Of a stretch of DNA of 64,000 nucleotides, positions 31,673-40,669 are shown one piece after another. A program made the translations under genes and the position numbers. The stretch comes from Neobacillus sp. PS3-40 (GTDB lineage Bacteria > Bacillota > Bacilli > Bacillales > Cytobacillaceae): positions 4,158,001 through 4,222,000 of the forward strand of contig NZ_CP133266.1 in assembly GCF_030915485.1 (NCBI RefSeq), read 5' to 3'. The notes beneath the pieces were generated by a model, which saw only the letters and a list, made by a program, of their open reading frames with translations, searched no databases and was not told where the DNA came from. The stretch's first letter is position 1. The number at the start of each line of letters is the position of its first letter.

Positions 31673-31753
31673 ACCAGTTACAAAGCTAATATACTAATAT
31701 CATTATAACGAATTAATGCGGTGGATCGTTAAAGAATCTGTGCAAAATAATAA

Positions 31754-31777
31754 GCTGTCGAAGGATTTTTCGACAGC
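31754..31777 (-). terminator. Terminator of mntH
   Basis: GCTGTCGAA pairs with TTCGACAGC; read on the minus strand it is followed by TTATTATTTT. It lies 51 bases past the mntH stop. Confidence 0.75.
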
Positions 31778-31827
31778 CTGATCGGGTATAGCCCGGTCAT
31801 TTTTTTGTTTAGTGTATATCTATTGTT

Positions 31828-33129
31828 TTAAAAAACAGTTTGAGTAATCAACCAAATATTTAACCCTAATATCAGGGTGGCAAATGCGGACGCAAGAATG
31901 GTGGTCCGTTTTTTATTCGTTAGAACACCCATCAGGTCTTTCTTTTGAGTGAAATAGATTAGCGCAATAACTGGAAACGGGAGAACAACACTTAAGATAA
32001 CCTGACTAATAACAAGTGTTAATGTTGGATTCACTCCCATTGCTACAATCACTACTGTTGGGACCATCGTAACTAAACGGCGAATCCATAATGGAATGGT
32101 GAAGCCGACAAAACCTTGCATGATCACTTGGCCAGCCATTGTGCCAACTACTGAACTTGAAATTCCCGATGCAAGCAATGAAATAAGAAAAACACTTGCA
32201 GCAGCAGAACCAAGTAGCGGAGTTAAAGTATGATAGGCTGATGAAATATCAACAATTTGACTATTACCAGATGCATTAAAAACAGATGCAGCCATGTACA
32301 TCATCGCCAAGTTAACAAATCCGGCAAGAGTCATCGCAATGAGAATTTCCTTTGAACTAAATCTTTGAATTTTTATCTTCTCAGAATCATTTCGGGGAAC
32401 AATTCTCCCTTGAGTTAAACTGGAGTGAAGATAGATGGCATGGAGCATAACCGTTGCACCAATTACTCCTACTGCAAGCATAATGCTTTCATTATTACCT
32501 AGCCATGGAACAACACTATGGTAGGCAATTTGTGAAAAATTAGGCTGAGACAGCAATGTTTCGACTAAATAGCATAAGCCAATCAAGACTGCAAATGCTG
32601 CAATAAACTTTTCTAAGGGTCTAAATCCATATTTTTCTAACATTAATATCAGATAAGTGACAATCCCAGTAATGATGGTTGCGTAAAGCATTGGTATTCC
32701 CAGCAATAAATTTAAAGCAAGTGTGGCACCTAAGAATTCAGCAAGGTCAGTTGCCATTGCAGCAAGCTCCGATACGATCCACATTGTCATGGTAAGCCAC
32801 TTTGGCATGAACTCTCGGCATACTTCAGGAAGGTTTCTCCCTGTCGCGATACCAAGTTTTGCTGACATATTTTGCAAGAGCAATGCCATGAGGTTTGCAA
32901 GAACAATTACCCACAGCATTTTATAGCCGAACCGAGCACCGGTTTGAATATTTGTTGCGAAGTTTCCTGGATCTATATAAGCGATAGAAGCAATAAAAGC
33001 AGGTCCGAGAAATGGAATAAGGGCTCGAATGCCTTTAACCTTTCCATTAATGGCATCTCGTGCAGCCGATACCGTTTTCAATTCTGCAGTGCGAGCACGT
33101 TTTACCGCTATTGAATTTAATGGGCTCAT
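31828..33129 (-). CDS. mntH: Nramp-family divalent metal (Mn2+) transporter
   Basis: A proton-coupled Mn2+ importer of about 433 residues with 11 predicted membrane helices. Helix 1 has the metal-binding DPGNFATN motif. Helix 6 reads GATVMLHAIYLHSSL: the Ala and Met ligands are kept but the usual MPHN is MLHA. The first 35 residues are a cytoplasmic lead. I choose the ATG at 33129, eight bases after AAAGGA; the frame is open to 33138. An MntR-like box lies upstream, so repression by manganese is likely. Confidence 0.92.
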   Translation of the reverse strand: MSPLNSIAVKRARTAELKTVSAARDAINGKVKGIRALIPFLGPAFIASIAYIDPGNFATNIQTGARFGYKMLWVIVLANLMALLLQNMSAKLGIATGRNLPEVCREFMPKWLTMTMWIVSELAAMATDLAEFLGATLALNLLLGIPMLYATIITGIVTYLILMLEKYGFRPLEKFIAAFAVLIGLCYLVETLLSQPNFSQIAYHSVVPWLGNNESIMLAVGVIGATVMLHAIYLHSSLTQGRIVPRNDSEKIKIQRFSSKEILIAMTLAGFVNLAMMYMAASVFNASGNSQIVDISSAYHTLTPLLGSAAASVFLISLLASGISSSVVGTMAGQVIMQGFVGFTIPLWIRRLVTMVPTVVIVAMGVNPTLTLVISQVILSVVLPFPVIALIYFTQKKDLMGVLTNKKRTTILASAFATLILGLNIWLITQTVF

Positions 33130-33193
33130 TGACACCATCCTTTCATTGTCAGTGTTTTTTTCATTAAAGCAAGCTTTGTTCGCTTGCGAATAT

Positions 33194-33212
33194 TTTTTGC
33201 CCTAATGCAACT
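33194..33212 (-). promoter_or_regulatory. Candidate MntR box upstream of mntH
   Basis: TTTTTTGCCCTAATGCAAC resembles MntR operators (TTTGC-N5/6-GCAAA type). It lies just downstream of a TATAAT-like element on the minus strand (near 33217-33230), where repressor binding would block transcription. Confidence 0.5.
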
Positions 33213-33366
33213 TTATAAAATTATTATATATGGTTTCGCGAAGTTTGTGTATCAATTTGACTTGAAAATTTAGATTTATTTTTAGGAATACATTTCAAGT
33301 GGGTAAGTGGATTGGTTTTTTAGGAGCAAATAAGTCTAAGAATTTCAGTTTATGATTGGTCGAGAA

Positions 33367-33390
33367 CACTCGTGACTTCAGTCATGAGTG
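33367..33390. repeat. Small inverted repeat
   Basis: CACTCGTGAC and GTCATGAGTG form a 10-bp hairpin (one G-T pair) with loop TTCA. It lies in the 410-base gap between mntH and the lipoprotein gene, which has no gene; no T-run follows, so it is not an obvious terminator. Confidence 0.6.
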
Positions 33391-33454
33391 GTTCAAAGAA
33401 AATAGAGATAGTTAAATCATGTAATGGAGCCTTTACAAAATATCTAAAATAGTA

Positions 33455-33488
33455 AAAAAATGGCTCAGAGAACTCCGAGCCATTTTTT
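33455..33488. terminator. Bidirectional terminator
   Basis: AAAAAATGGCTC pairs with GAGCCATTTTTT around AGAGAACTCC. On the minus strand it serves the lipoprotein gene that ends at 33541. Confidence 0.85.
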
Positions 33489-33540
33489 CATGTGAATTAG
33501 ACAGTGAATATTGTAAGATGAGTGACCAATTTTTTTGTGT

Positions 33541-33966
33541 TTACTGTTTTGCAGGATTCGTTTCTAGAAATTGAGTTAACGATTTTATATTGTTTGCTTG
33601 ATGAACTATCCCACTTTTATCAAAAAGAATATAGGTAGGGTCATTCGAAAGCTGAAGCTTTGGATAGATTTTTTTAGCTTGATCAAGTGGGAGGCTCAGG
33701 ATTTCGTGAACTCCTTTTACTACTTTTTTGTTTTTTTCAATTGGTGACTTTTCATCCATTGTTCCAACCGCAAGAAGTGAGTAATGCCCACTTTTCGTAG
33801 GTAATAACTGTGGATATGAAAATGTGGTGCTAACGGTTTCTGTTTGTGTTAGTTTCTTTTGGGTAATCGCGCAAGACTTCTTTTTTGGAGGTTGCTTTAC
33901 TTCATTGGACTGACATGCGGTCAAAAGAACAAGCACTAAACAAATTGGCCAAACGATTTTTTTCAT
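33541..33966 (-). CDS. Lipoprotein, unknown function
   Basis: A 141-residue lipoprotein. The signal sequence ends in the lipobox LLTAC (Cys 18), then a Lys/Pro-rich linker. The rest (SYPQLLPTKSGHYSLLAVGT, later YILFDKSGIVHQANNIKSLTQFLE) has a thioredoxin-like flavour: a strand, a missing CxxC region and a final strand-helix, but no Cys pair. It may be a degenerate thioredoxin-fold protein. Monocistronic on the minus strand, divergent from selB. Confidence 0.75.
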   Translation of the reverse strand: MKKIVWPICLVLVLLTACQSNEVKQPPKKKSCAITQKKLTQTETVSTTFSYPQLLPTKSGHYSLLAVGTMDEKSPIEKNKKVVKGVHEILSLPLDQAKKIYPKLQLSNDPTYILFDKSGIVHQANNIKSLTQFLETNPAKQ

Positions 33967-34154
33967 GTGGGTTCTTCCTTTATTTATGTAATGTTTTTAA
34001 GCTTTTTTTCAACATACCATAAAAAAGCTATCTGTGAGCTACCTTTATGTGGAAGAATCGTGAAAAATGATCAGTTTTCTCTGTATTGAGTACTTGAACA
34101 AAATGCCCTTTCACGCTACATTTAAAAGGAAGCTTGATGAAGTAGGTGAGTATT

Positions 34155-36035
34155 TTGGATAAAAGATATTTTACAATAGGGATGGCTGGCCATATTGATC
34201 ATGGCAAAACATCGTTAACAAAAGCACTAACAAATGTCGATACAGATCGCTTAAAGGAAGAAAAAGAACGGCAAATTTCGATCGAACTTGGATTTGCTCC
34301 ATTATATGAAGATGAAGAAATTCAAATTTCTGTAATTGATGTTCCAGGACATGAGCGTTTTATTCGTCAGATGATTGCCGGTGTTGCCGGAATTGACTTG
34401 GTTGTACTAGTTGTTGCCGCAGATGAAGGGGTAATGCCCCAAACAAGGGAGCATCTTGATATTCTTGGATTTCTAGGGATTAAACATGGTATTATCGCAA
34501 TTACGAAAATGGATCGTGTTGAAGAAGAATTTATTGAACTAGTGAAAGATGATATTTTAGAAGAATTAAAGGGGACAGTGTTTGAAGATGCCCCATTTAC
34601 TCTTGTTGACAGCTTATCAAAAAAAGGAATTGAAGAAATAAAAACATTGATCATACAATCCTTAAAAGATCAGGAAATGCGCGATGCAAAAGGTGCATTT
34701 CGTCTGCCAATTGACCAAGTTTTTACTGTTAAAGGTCAGGGTACTGTTGTGCGTGGCACAGTCTATGAGGGCGCGGTAGAAGAAGGACAGGCACTGAAAA
34801 TCATGCCAAAGGGAACAGAAGTAAGAGCACGTCAGATTCAAGTTCACCATAAACCAGCACAAAAAGCCTATGCTGGGCAACGGGCAGCAATTAATCTTGC
34901 AGGGGTATCGAAGGAGGATTTGGATCGTGGGGATGTCCTTGTTTCCTCCGAACATTTTATCGTAACGAAAACAGTTGATGTAGCAATAAGAGTTGTAGAA
35001 GACTTAGATTATATGGTTAAACAAAGAATGCCAATTAAGCTCCACCTTGGGACGGCAGAGGTTATGGGAAGGATTGTTTTCTTTGATCGTAACGAATTAA
35101 AGGAAGAAAACGGAGAAATTCTTTGTCAGCTTCGGCTTGAGGAAGAAATCCTGACGAAACGTGGCGATCGTTTTATTATTCGAAGGCCAAGTCCACAGGA
35201 GACAGTTGGTGGCGGCTGGGTAATTGATCCAAGAGGAAATAAATACAGGTTTGGAAATCAGACAATTGAGGATCTGGAAAAGAAAAAGGTTGGATCTCCG
35301 AAAGAACGGGTCACATCTGTTCTCTTTGAGGCAAAATCCTTGCCGATCAATGAACTGATAAAACGAAGCGCACTCGATGAAGAAATACTGGGAAATGTGT
35401 TAAATGATGAGGCGTTTGTTCTGTACAACGGAAAAGAATATACCCTTCGAACTATTATCCATTCGATTGAGGAAGATATTTTTGATCGATTACAGGAGTT
35501 TCATCTTGCTCATTCGATGAAAATTGGATTAAATAAAGCAGAGATTCTGCAATCGATGCAAAAAAGGTTCTCAAAGTCTCTTCTTGAGTATGTTGTCGAA
35601 AATGGAATTTCCACTGGAATTTTTACAAAGAAGGAGCAATTTATATCGCTTTCAAGCTTTACACCACATTTACCGAAAAGTTGGCAAAAACGGACGGAAA
35701 ATATGCTTGCTGAATTAAAAAAGGATGGCTTAAAGGTTCGTTATTTCAACGATTATCTTTCTGAGGCGGGCATTCCAGATGGTCTTGTTGGTGATATAAA
35801 AAGATTCCTTGAAGAAGAAGAGTTGATTGTTCCACTTGATGATCAGTTTGTCTATTTTGGTGAAGTATTCAAGAAGGCAGTTGAAGAGCTACGTAGCAAG
35901 ACAGGAGCGGTATTTGAAGTAGGGGATGCCAAAGAAGTTTTGGATCTCTCCCGTAAATACATGATCCCTTTTCTGGAAAGATTGGATTTAAAAGGACTTA
36001 CAAAAAGAGTAGAGAATAAACGGGTGTGGCAATAG
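34155..36035 (+). CDS. selB: Selenocysteine-specific elongation factor SelB
   Basis: About 626 residues. SelB is the EF-Tu-like factor that brings Sec-tRNA to UGA codons marked by a SECIS hairpin. GTPase motifs are complete: GHIDHGKT, DVPGHERF and TKMD. Beta-barrel domains II-IV follow (VFTVKGQGTVVRGTVYEG), and the C-terminal 230 residues are the winged-helix repeats that bind mRNA. TTG 34155 after AGGTGA fits the family start (MDKRYFTIGMAGHIDHG); GTG 34146 is inside the ribosome site. No selA, selD, tRNA-Sec or selenoprotein gene is in view; they must lie elsewhere if the factor is used. Confidence 0.93.
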   Translation: MDKRYFTIGMAGHIDHGKTSLTKALTNVDTDRLKEEKERQISIELGFAPLYEDEEIQISVIDVPGHERFIRQMIAGVAGIDLVVLVVAADEGVMPQTREHLDILGFLGIKHGIIAITKMDRVEEEFIELVKDDILEELKGTVFEDAPFTLVDSLSKKGIEEIKTLIIQSLKDQEMRDAKGAFRLPIDQVFTVKGQGTVVRGTVYEGAVEEGQALKIMPKGTEVRARQIQVHHKPAQKAYAGQRAAINLAGVSKEDLDRGDVLVSSEHFIVTKTVDVAIRVVEDLDYMVKQRMPIKLHLGTAEVMGRIVFFDRNELKEENGEILCQLRLEEEILTKRGDRFIIRRPSPQETVGGGWVIDPRGNKYRFGNQTIEDLEKKKVGSPKERVTSVLFEAKSLPINELIKRSALDEEILGNVLNDEAFVLYNGKEYTLRTIIHSIEEDIFDRLQEFHLAHSMKIGLNKAEILQSMQKRFSKSLLEYVVENGISTGIFTKKEQFISLSSFTPHLPKSWQKRTENMLAELKKDGLKVRYFNDYLSEAGIPDGLVGDIKRFLEEEELIVPLDDQFVYFGEVFKKAVEELRSKTGAVFEVGDAKEVLDLSRKYMIPFLERLDLKGLTKRVENKRVWQ

Positions 36036-36136
36036 TGAACATCAAATGATGAAATTGTCTCAATCGCAATAACTTTAAAATGAACGTGAAAATCCCTTAG
36101 GAAATCGTTAAAATTCGAAAAAAGGCTCGAAAACAT

Positions 36137-36176
36137 AAAAAGGGTAACCAAAAAATTCATTTTGGTTACCTTTTAA
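36137..36176 (+). terminator. Terminator of selB
   Basis: GGTAACCAAAA pairs with TTTTGGTTACC around AAATTCA, flanked by A- and T-runs. About 100 bases after the selB stop. Confidence 0.85.
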
Positions 36177-36178
36177 TT

Positions 36179-36280
36179 AGCTAATCAGCAGAATTTATAT
36201 TCATAAATTCTGCTAACGCATAAGTACAACTACGCCTAATCATCGCCCTTAGGGGCTCGCCAATCGGCGAGTTTTCTTTA
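36179..36280. repeat. Dispersed hairpin repeat, copy A
   Basis: It has two hairpins: AGCAGAATTTAT/ATAAATTCTGCT, then CTCGCC/GGCGAG with a TTTTCTTTA end, joined by a conserved ACTACGCCTAATCATCGCCC segment. It is directly followed by copy B. The two copies fill the selB-terD gap. Confidence 0.85.
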
Positions 36281-36379
36281 GCTAATCAGAATTTATATCG
36301 ATAAATTCTGCTCGCGCATAAGTGCAACTACGCCTCTGTCATCGCCCTTAGGGGCTCGCCAATCGGCGAGTTTTCTTTA
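36281..36379. repeat. Dispersed hairpin repeat, copy B
   Basis: It is nearly identical to copy A and in direct tandem with it: GCTAATCAGAATTTATATCG start, ACTACGCCTCTGTCATCGCC middle, CTCGCCAATCGGCGAGTTTT end. The last hairpin can end transcription. Confidence 0.85.
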
Positions 36380-36417
36380 TAAAAATTGCGGTTTCGCGTA
36401 ACTTCTAATAAATACAT

Positions 36418-37761
36418 CTAAGAAAGAAATTCTGCTGGATTTAAGCCTAGTTCCCGACATATATCGGAAACCATTTGCTTTTCATTTTGGTCAAAATGTC
36501 CATCAGCATAGCCGATAGCAATGCAGTAGCGAGCAATTAATCTCGCAATTTCAGGTTTTGTTCTAACTTTTCCAAGTGCTTTAAACGCTTCAGCCTTACC
36601 GATGATTTGATCGTGTTCAATTTTCCCAACAAAATAATTGAATTTTTGGATGACCTTATTGGTTTCAAATACACGTAATTCATCACTTTGATGGACAAAT
36701 TCAAGCATTTTCTCTCGTTCTGCTGGATCTAATCTTCCGTCTGCCATTCCTACCAAGGCACATCCTGCCACAACGGCATCCAATACATCCTGGCTTTTAT
36801 ACCGAGTAAATAATTCTTGTGCTCTTCGCTTCTGTTGATTGGCCCATTCAACATAGTCCGTTTGATTAGGAGACCATGACTTACCGCAGTTGGTACAAGT
36901 AAGTTTAAGTTGATTTCTCCCGATAAAGCCCCCTAAAAGACCAATTGGACCCAGGATTAGACCACCAATCGCAGCTTTTCCAAGGCCAAAGCCTTTTTCT
37001 CCTGTTCGAATATTTGTTGAATGACAGTTAGGACAGCTTATATTATCCCCACCATAGGTTTGGTGAGTTGCAGTCGGAGTTGAATACACTGGTGTAGACT
37101 GAGTAAATGAAGGCTGCTGGACTGGTGTTCCCATATGTGATCCACTAGTTTGGAATGAAGTTGTTGAGGATGTAACAGCGGGCTCATCATCAACATGTAT
37201 TCCAAAATTACGGCACAATGCACCTAATCCTCCCTGAAATCCGCTTGCTATAGCATTAAACTTCCATTCCCCATTATGTCGATAAAGCTCAGCGGCAACT
37301 ATTGCTGTTTCAACTGTGAAATTTCTGCCAAGGTCAAACCGTACAAGTTCTTCATTGGTATGTTTGTTAAAAATTCTTACATACGAATTAGGTATTTGTC
37401 CAAAATTTTGCCCTTTCACTTGGGCATCATGAATTGTTATCGTGAAGGCAATTCGGTGGATATGTGAAGGAACTTTGAGCAAATCAATACTAATTTGTTC
37501 ATCATCCTTTACTCCTGACCCTACACGGTTGTCACCGCTATATATAATGGAGCCATTGCCACCATTGGGATTATTATAAAAAACAAAATCAGCATCGCTT
37601 TGAACCTTTCCAGTTTCTCCTAATAAAAAGGCAGAGGCATCTAAATCGAAATTAGAACCCATATTGTTAATACTCCAGCCTAATCCAACAATTACATTTT
37701 GCAAACCAGGATGAGATTTTGTTAAATCCACCTTTTGCCCCTTACTAAGCGTAACACCCAC
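36418..37761 (-). CDS. TerD-domain / zinc-ribbon / TerB-like fusion protein
   Basis: About 447 residues in three parts. Residues 1-190 are a TerD calcium-binding domain (MGVTLSKGQKVDLTK, then NFDLDASAFLLG and YSGDNRVGSG). Residues 190-240 are a Ser/Thr/Gln/Pro linker. Residues 240-300 are a zinc ribbon (CPNCHSTN and CTNCGKSW) enclosing a Gly-rich hydrophobic stretch (AAIGGLILGPIGLLGGFIG). Residues 310-447 are two TerB-like acidic helical repeats (GMADGRLDPAEREKM, GYADGHFDQNEKQMV). GTG 37761 follows TAGGAG and gives the standard TerD start. It is a stress or phage-defence associated family; the role here is unknown. Confidence 0.85.
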   Translation of the reverse strand: MGVTLSKGQKVDLTKSHPGLQNVIVGLGWSINNMGSNFDLDASAFLLGETGKVQSDADFVFYNNPNGGNGSIIYSGDNRVGSGVKDDEQISIDLLKVPSHIHRIAFTITIHDAQVKGQNFGQIPNSYVRIFNKHTNEELVRFDLGRNFTVETAIVAAELYRHNGEWKFNAIASGFQGGLGALCRNFGIHVDDEPAVTSSTTSFQTSGSHMGTPVQQPSFTQSTPVYSTPTATHQTYGGDNISCPNCHSTNIRTGEKGFGLGKAAIGGLILGPIGLLGGFIGRNQLKLTCTNCGKSWSPNQTDYVEWANQQKRRAQELFTRYKSQDVLDAVVAGCALVGMADGRLDPAEREKMLEFVHQSDELRVFETNKVIQKFNYFVGKIEHDQIIGKAEAFKALGKVRTKPEIARLIARYCIAIGYADGHFDQNEKQMVSDICRELGLNPAEFLS

Positions 37762-37978
37762 ATATTTCACTCCTATTCTTATATAACTATCTATTAATTT
37801 GTACGAACTAAAGAGGGGAAAAGTTTCAAACATTTATTCCAATAACTAAATATAGCAGAAATAGCAGGGAGTTTAAAATAATTTAATGGTAAAAGGAGGA
37901 AATATTCTTTCCCTTACCTTAATAAACATAGAATAATAAGAAGACAGAGCAATCGTGAAATCCGAAAGGGTGATAATC

Positions 37979-38899
37979 ATGGTTACTAAGCCGAAACGGT
38001 TACAAAAAGGAGATACAATAGGAGTGATTGCTCCGGCAAGTCCTCCAGACTTTGAAAAATTAGAGCAGGGCATCCGGTTTATTGAAAAATTGGGACTGCA
38101 TGTGAAAATAGGGAAACACATTGAAAAAAAGATGGGTTATTTAGCTGGAACAGATGAAGAGCGACTTGAAGATTTTCATACCATGTTTACAGATAATAAT
38201 GTGAAAGCCGTTATTTGTGCACGGGGAGGATATGGAACAGCCAGATTCGCTTCGAAGATTGATTATGAATTGATCAAGAAAAACCCGAAAATATTTTGGG
38301 GCTACAGTGATATTACTTTTTTACATACAGCCATTCATCAGCAAACAGGACTTGTCACCTTCCATGGGCCAATGCTCGAATCTGATCTTGGTACATCAGA
38401 TGTTGATCCATTATCGAAACATTATTTTCAGCAATTATTTGAGCCTCAAACGATCACCTATTCTGAGAGAATTTCACCATTAGAGGGAATGGTTCACGGA
38501 ATGGCTAGGGGGCAAATTGTTGGCGGGAATTTATCCCTTTTAATTAGCACACTAGGTACACCGTTTGAAATTGATACACGTGGAAAACTGCTTTTTATTG
38601 AAGATGTGAATGAGATACCAATCACAATTGATCGAATGCTTAATCAATTGTTTATGGCAGGAAAATTAAAGGACATTACAGGATTTCTAATTGGGGACTT
38701 CCATGATTGCCTTTCGAAGACTGATGGAAGCCTTACACTTGAAGATGTGTTAATCCATTATGTACTCCTAGCAAACAAGCCTACTTTAAAAGGGTTTAAA
38801 ATAGGGCACTGTTCACCAAATATTTCGATTCCGCTTGGGGTGTGGGCAAGCATAAATACATTTGAAAAAAAGCTACATGTTGAAAGTGGGATTTTATAA
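37979..38899 (+). CDS. ykfA: LD-carboxypeptidase (peptidase S66, YkfA/MccF-like)
   Basis: A 306-residue cytoplasmic serine peptidase that trims the terminal D-Ala from muropeptides. The nucleophile is S110 in WGYSDITFL; the ARGGYGTAR block lies before it, and the Glu and His of the triad are in FIEDVNE and IGHCSPN. ATG 37979 follows AAAGGGTG. The following gene encodes a YkfC-like endopeptidase, the same pairing as in the B. subtilis ykfABCD muropeptide operon; the epimerase ykfB is absent here. Confidence 0.88.
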   Translation: MVTKPKRLQKGDTIGVIAPASPPDFEKLEQGIRFIEKLGLHVKIGKHIEKKMGYLAGTDEERLEDFHTMFTDNNVKAVICARGGYGTARFASKIDYELIKKNPKIFWGYSDITFLHTAIHQQTGLVTFHGPMLESDLGTSDVDPLSKHYFQQLFEPQTITYSERISPLEGMVHGMARGQIVGGNLSLLISTLGTPFEIDTRGKLLFIEDVNEIPITIDRMLNQLFMAGKLKDITGFLIGDFHDCLSKTDGSLTLEDVLIHYVLLANKPTLKGFKIGHCSPNISIPLGVWASINTFEKKLHVESGIL

Positions 38900-39001
38900 T
38901 GAAAATTGATTTAAATCATTAACTTGTTGAATTTCTATTTTTTTACCAAATTTGCACCAAATAACATGACCTAAAAAATAAATATAAAGGGGGGATTTTA
39001 A

Positions 39002-39922
39002 CTGCTATCTGATACGAAATGGCTTGTCAATGTCCCAGTAGCAACGGTCTGGACGTCGTTAACATCGCCAAGAGATATAGATAAGGATGCTATATTCAAT
39101 CCTGTTCAAATCGATACATGGCTTAATGGGTTAACATATGAAACCAGACTGGATTTATGTAATCGTAATCTGGTGCAAACTCAGGTTCTATTCGGGCAGG
39201 AGGTTCTCGTTACAGAGGAAAGAAGAGGTTGGGCACATGTCCTTATTCCAAATCAGCCAACTTCACAAAATAGTGGCGGTTATCCTGGCTGGATTCCAAT
39301 CGAACAGTTAATCAAACACGAAAATTGGAATTTGGATGGGGATCCAATCGTAGTTGTGACGAGTAAAAAGGCATTTTTATATGATGAAAATAGTGAACCT
39401 TTTATGGAATTATGCTTTCAAACTATTTTACCCTACCAAAAAGAACAAAATGGAAAAGCGTTCGTCCAAACTCCAGGCGGTGCTGGTTCGATAAATGTTG
39501 AAAATATATTGATTTATGAATCCCTAAACACGATTCCAAAAGGAAGCGGAAAAGAGATTGTAGCGACTGGAGAACAATTTCTTCACCTACCCTATTTATG
39601 GGGGGGAATGAGCAGCTATGGTTATGATTGTTCCGGCTTTTGTTATTTGATGTGTAAGGCAAATGGATATGATATTCCACGCGACGCGCATGATCAGGCA
39701 AAAGTAGGAATGGCAGTCAATTTATCTGAAATAAAGCCAGGCGATTTGCTTTTTTTTGCAAAGGACATGGGTAAGGGCAGGATCCATCATGTTGGAATTT
39801 ATTACGGACAGGGTAAGTTGCTACATTCACCATACACAGGTAAAACAATTGAAATCATTCCACTTAAGGGGACAAAATACGAAACAGAACTTTGCTTAGC
39901 AAGACGTTTCTGGATTGAATAA
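39002..39922 (+). CDS. ykfC: YkfC-like gamma-D-glutamyl-L-diamino-acid endopeptidase (CTG start)
   Basis: A 306-residue NlpC/P60 cysteine peptidase. Two SH3-like domains come first (VNVPVATVWTSLTSPRDIDK and LFGQEVLVTEERRGWAHVLI), then the catalytic domain with Cys in GYDCSGFC, His in IHHVGIYYG and a third polar residue in LLHSPYTG. The frame has no ATG/GTG/TTG until codon 58 (GTG 39173), which would cut through the first SH3 domain. A strong AAGGGGGG lies 6-14 bases before an in-frame CTG at 39002, directly after a stop codon. I infer CTG as the start. It follows the LD-carboxypeptidase by 102 bases. Confidence 0.85.
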   Translation: MLSDTKWLVNVPVATVWTSLTSPRDIDKDAIFNPVQIDTWLNGLTYETRLDLCNRNLVQTQVLFGQEVLVTEERRGWAHVLIPNQPTSQNSGGYPGWIPIEQLIKHENWNLDGDPIVVVTSKKAFLYDENSEPFMELCFQTILPYQKEQNGKAFVQTPGGAGSINVENILIYESLNTIPKGSGKEIVATGEQFLHLPYLWGGMSSYGYDCSGFCYLMCKANGYDIPRDAHDQAKVGMAVNLSEIKPGDLLFFAKDMGKGRIHHVGIYYGQGKLLHSPYTGKTIEIIPLKGTKYETELCLARRFWIE

Positions 39923-39930
39923 GTTTCAAA

Positions 39931-39971
39931 AAAAAGCCGATATTCCAGTTTGTGGAACAAGGGCTTTTTTT
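39931..39971 (+). terminator. Terminator of the ykfA-ykfC pair
   Basis: AAAAGCC..TTCCA pairs with TGGAA..GGGCTTTTTTT in an imperfect hairpin ending in a T-run, 9 bases after the stop. Confidence 0.75.
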
Positions 39972-40070
39972 GGCTAAGCAGAATTTACATCCATAAATTC
40001 TGCTTGCATATAAGGGCGACTACGCCTAATCATCACCTTTAATGCTCGCTAATCGGCGAGTTTTCTTTAT
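39972..40070. repeat. Dispersed hairpin repeat, copy C
   Basis: It has the same build as copies A and B (GCAGAATTTACATCCATAAA start, ACTACGCCTAATCATCACC middle, GCTCGCTAATCGGCGAGTTT end), with a few substitutions. Confidence 0.8.
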
Positions 40071-40115
40071 GAAAAAAATTGAACCTCCCTTGCTGAAAAT
40101 GTGCGTAAATTGATA

Positions 40116-40180
40116 TTGACACCTATTTTTGAATATCATATAGTTAAACAGGTGAATAGTTAACTAGTTTAACTAATTTC
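40116..40180 (+). promoter_or_regulatory. Promoter and MarR-type operator
   Basis: TTGACA, 17 bases, TATAGT. The -10 overlaps the first of several TAGTTAA/TTAACTA words (40140-40178), including the palindrome TAGTTAACTA, so a dimeric regulator can sit on the promoter. The likely ligand is the MarR protein encoded just downstream. Confidence 0.75.
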
Positions 40181-40205
40181 TTATTAGAGGGGTGAGTTAA
40201 AAATA

Positions 40206-40667
40206 GTGGATGAATTGATGATTCAGAATTTAATTGACCGTTATATAGCTGTTTCTTTCAAAGTTACGAAAAAAGCAGAGTCACTGATAAAGGAACAGAT
40301 AGGTAATGATTTAACGAACGATCAACATTACATATTACGATATATATATCAATCAAAAGAGTGTACATCATCAGAATTAGCTGATGTTTTCGAGGTAAAC
40401 AAAAGTGCTATTACTGCCATTATTAATCGGATGGTTGACCGGGAGCTGATCAAACGAACACGTGATGAAAATGATCGTCGGGTTGTTTACTTAACCTTAA
40501 CGGACGAGGGAAACACATTATTTAAGAAAACAGAGGATAGGGTTCATTGCTTGGTGAAATCGATCATTACCAAATTTAATATGGAAGAAATCAAAAATTT
40601 CATTCAAACGTATGAAAAGTTAGCAGATAAATTAATAGAAACCAAACAAGATCAAGTGGAGGAATAG
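40206..40667 (+). CDS. MarR-family transcriptional regulator
   Basis: A 153-residue winged-helix repressor. The HTH is CTSSELADVFEVNKSAITAIINRM, and the wing has the typical RDENDRRVVYLTLTDEG. The dimer helices flank it. GAGGGGTGAG precedes GTG 40206. It is followed after two bases by an exporter gene and preceded by a promoter with TTAAC palindromes, so it probably represses its own operon until a drug or lipid-like ligand binds. Confidence 0.92.
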   Translation: MDELMIQNLIDRYIAVSFKVTKKAESLIKEQIGNDLTNDQHYILRYIYQSKECTSSELADVFEVNKSAITAIINRMVDRELIKRTRDENDRRVVYLTLTDEGNTLFKKTEDRVHCLVKSIITKFNMEEIKNFIQTYEKLADKLIETKQDQVEE

Positions 40668-40669
40668 AA

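Noticed and set aside
36036-36417. Possible SECIS element or tRNA-Sec near selB
   Set aside because: The hairpins here belong to the dispersed repeat family found also at unrelated loci, and none follows an in-frame UGA.
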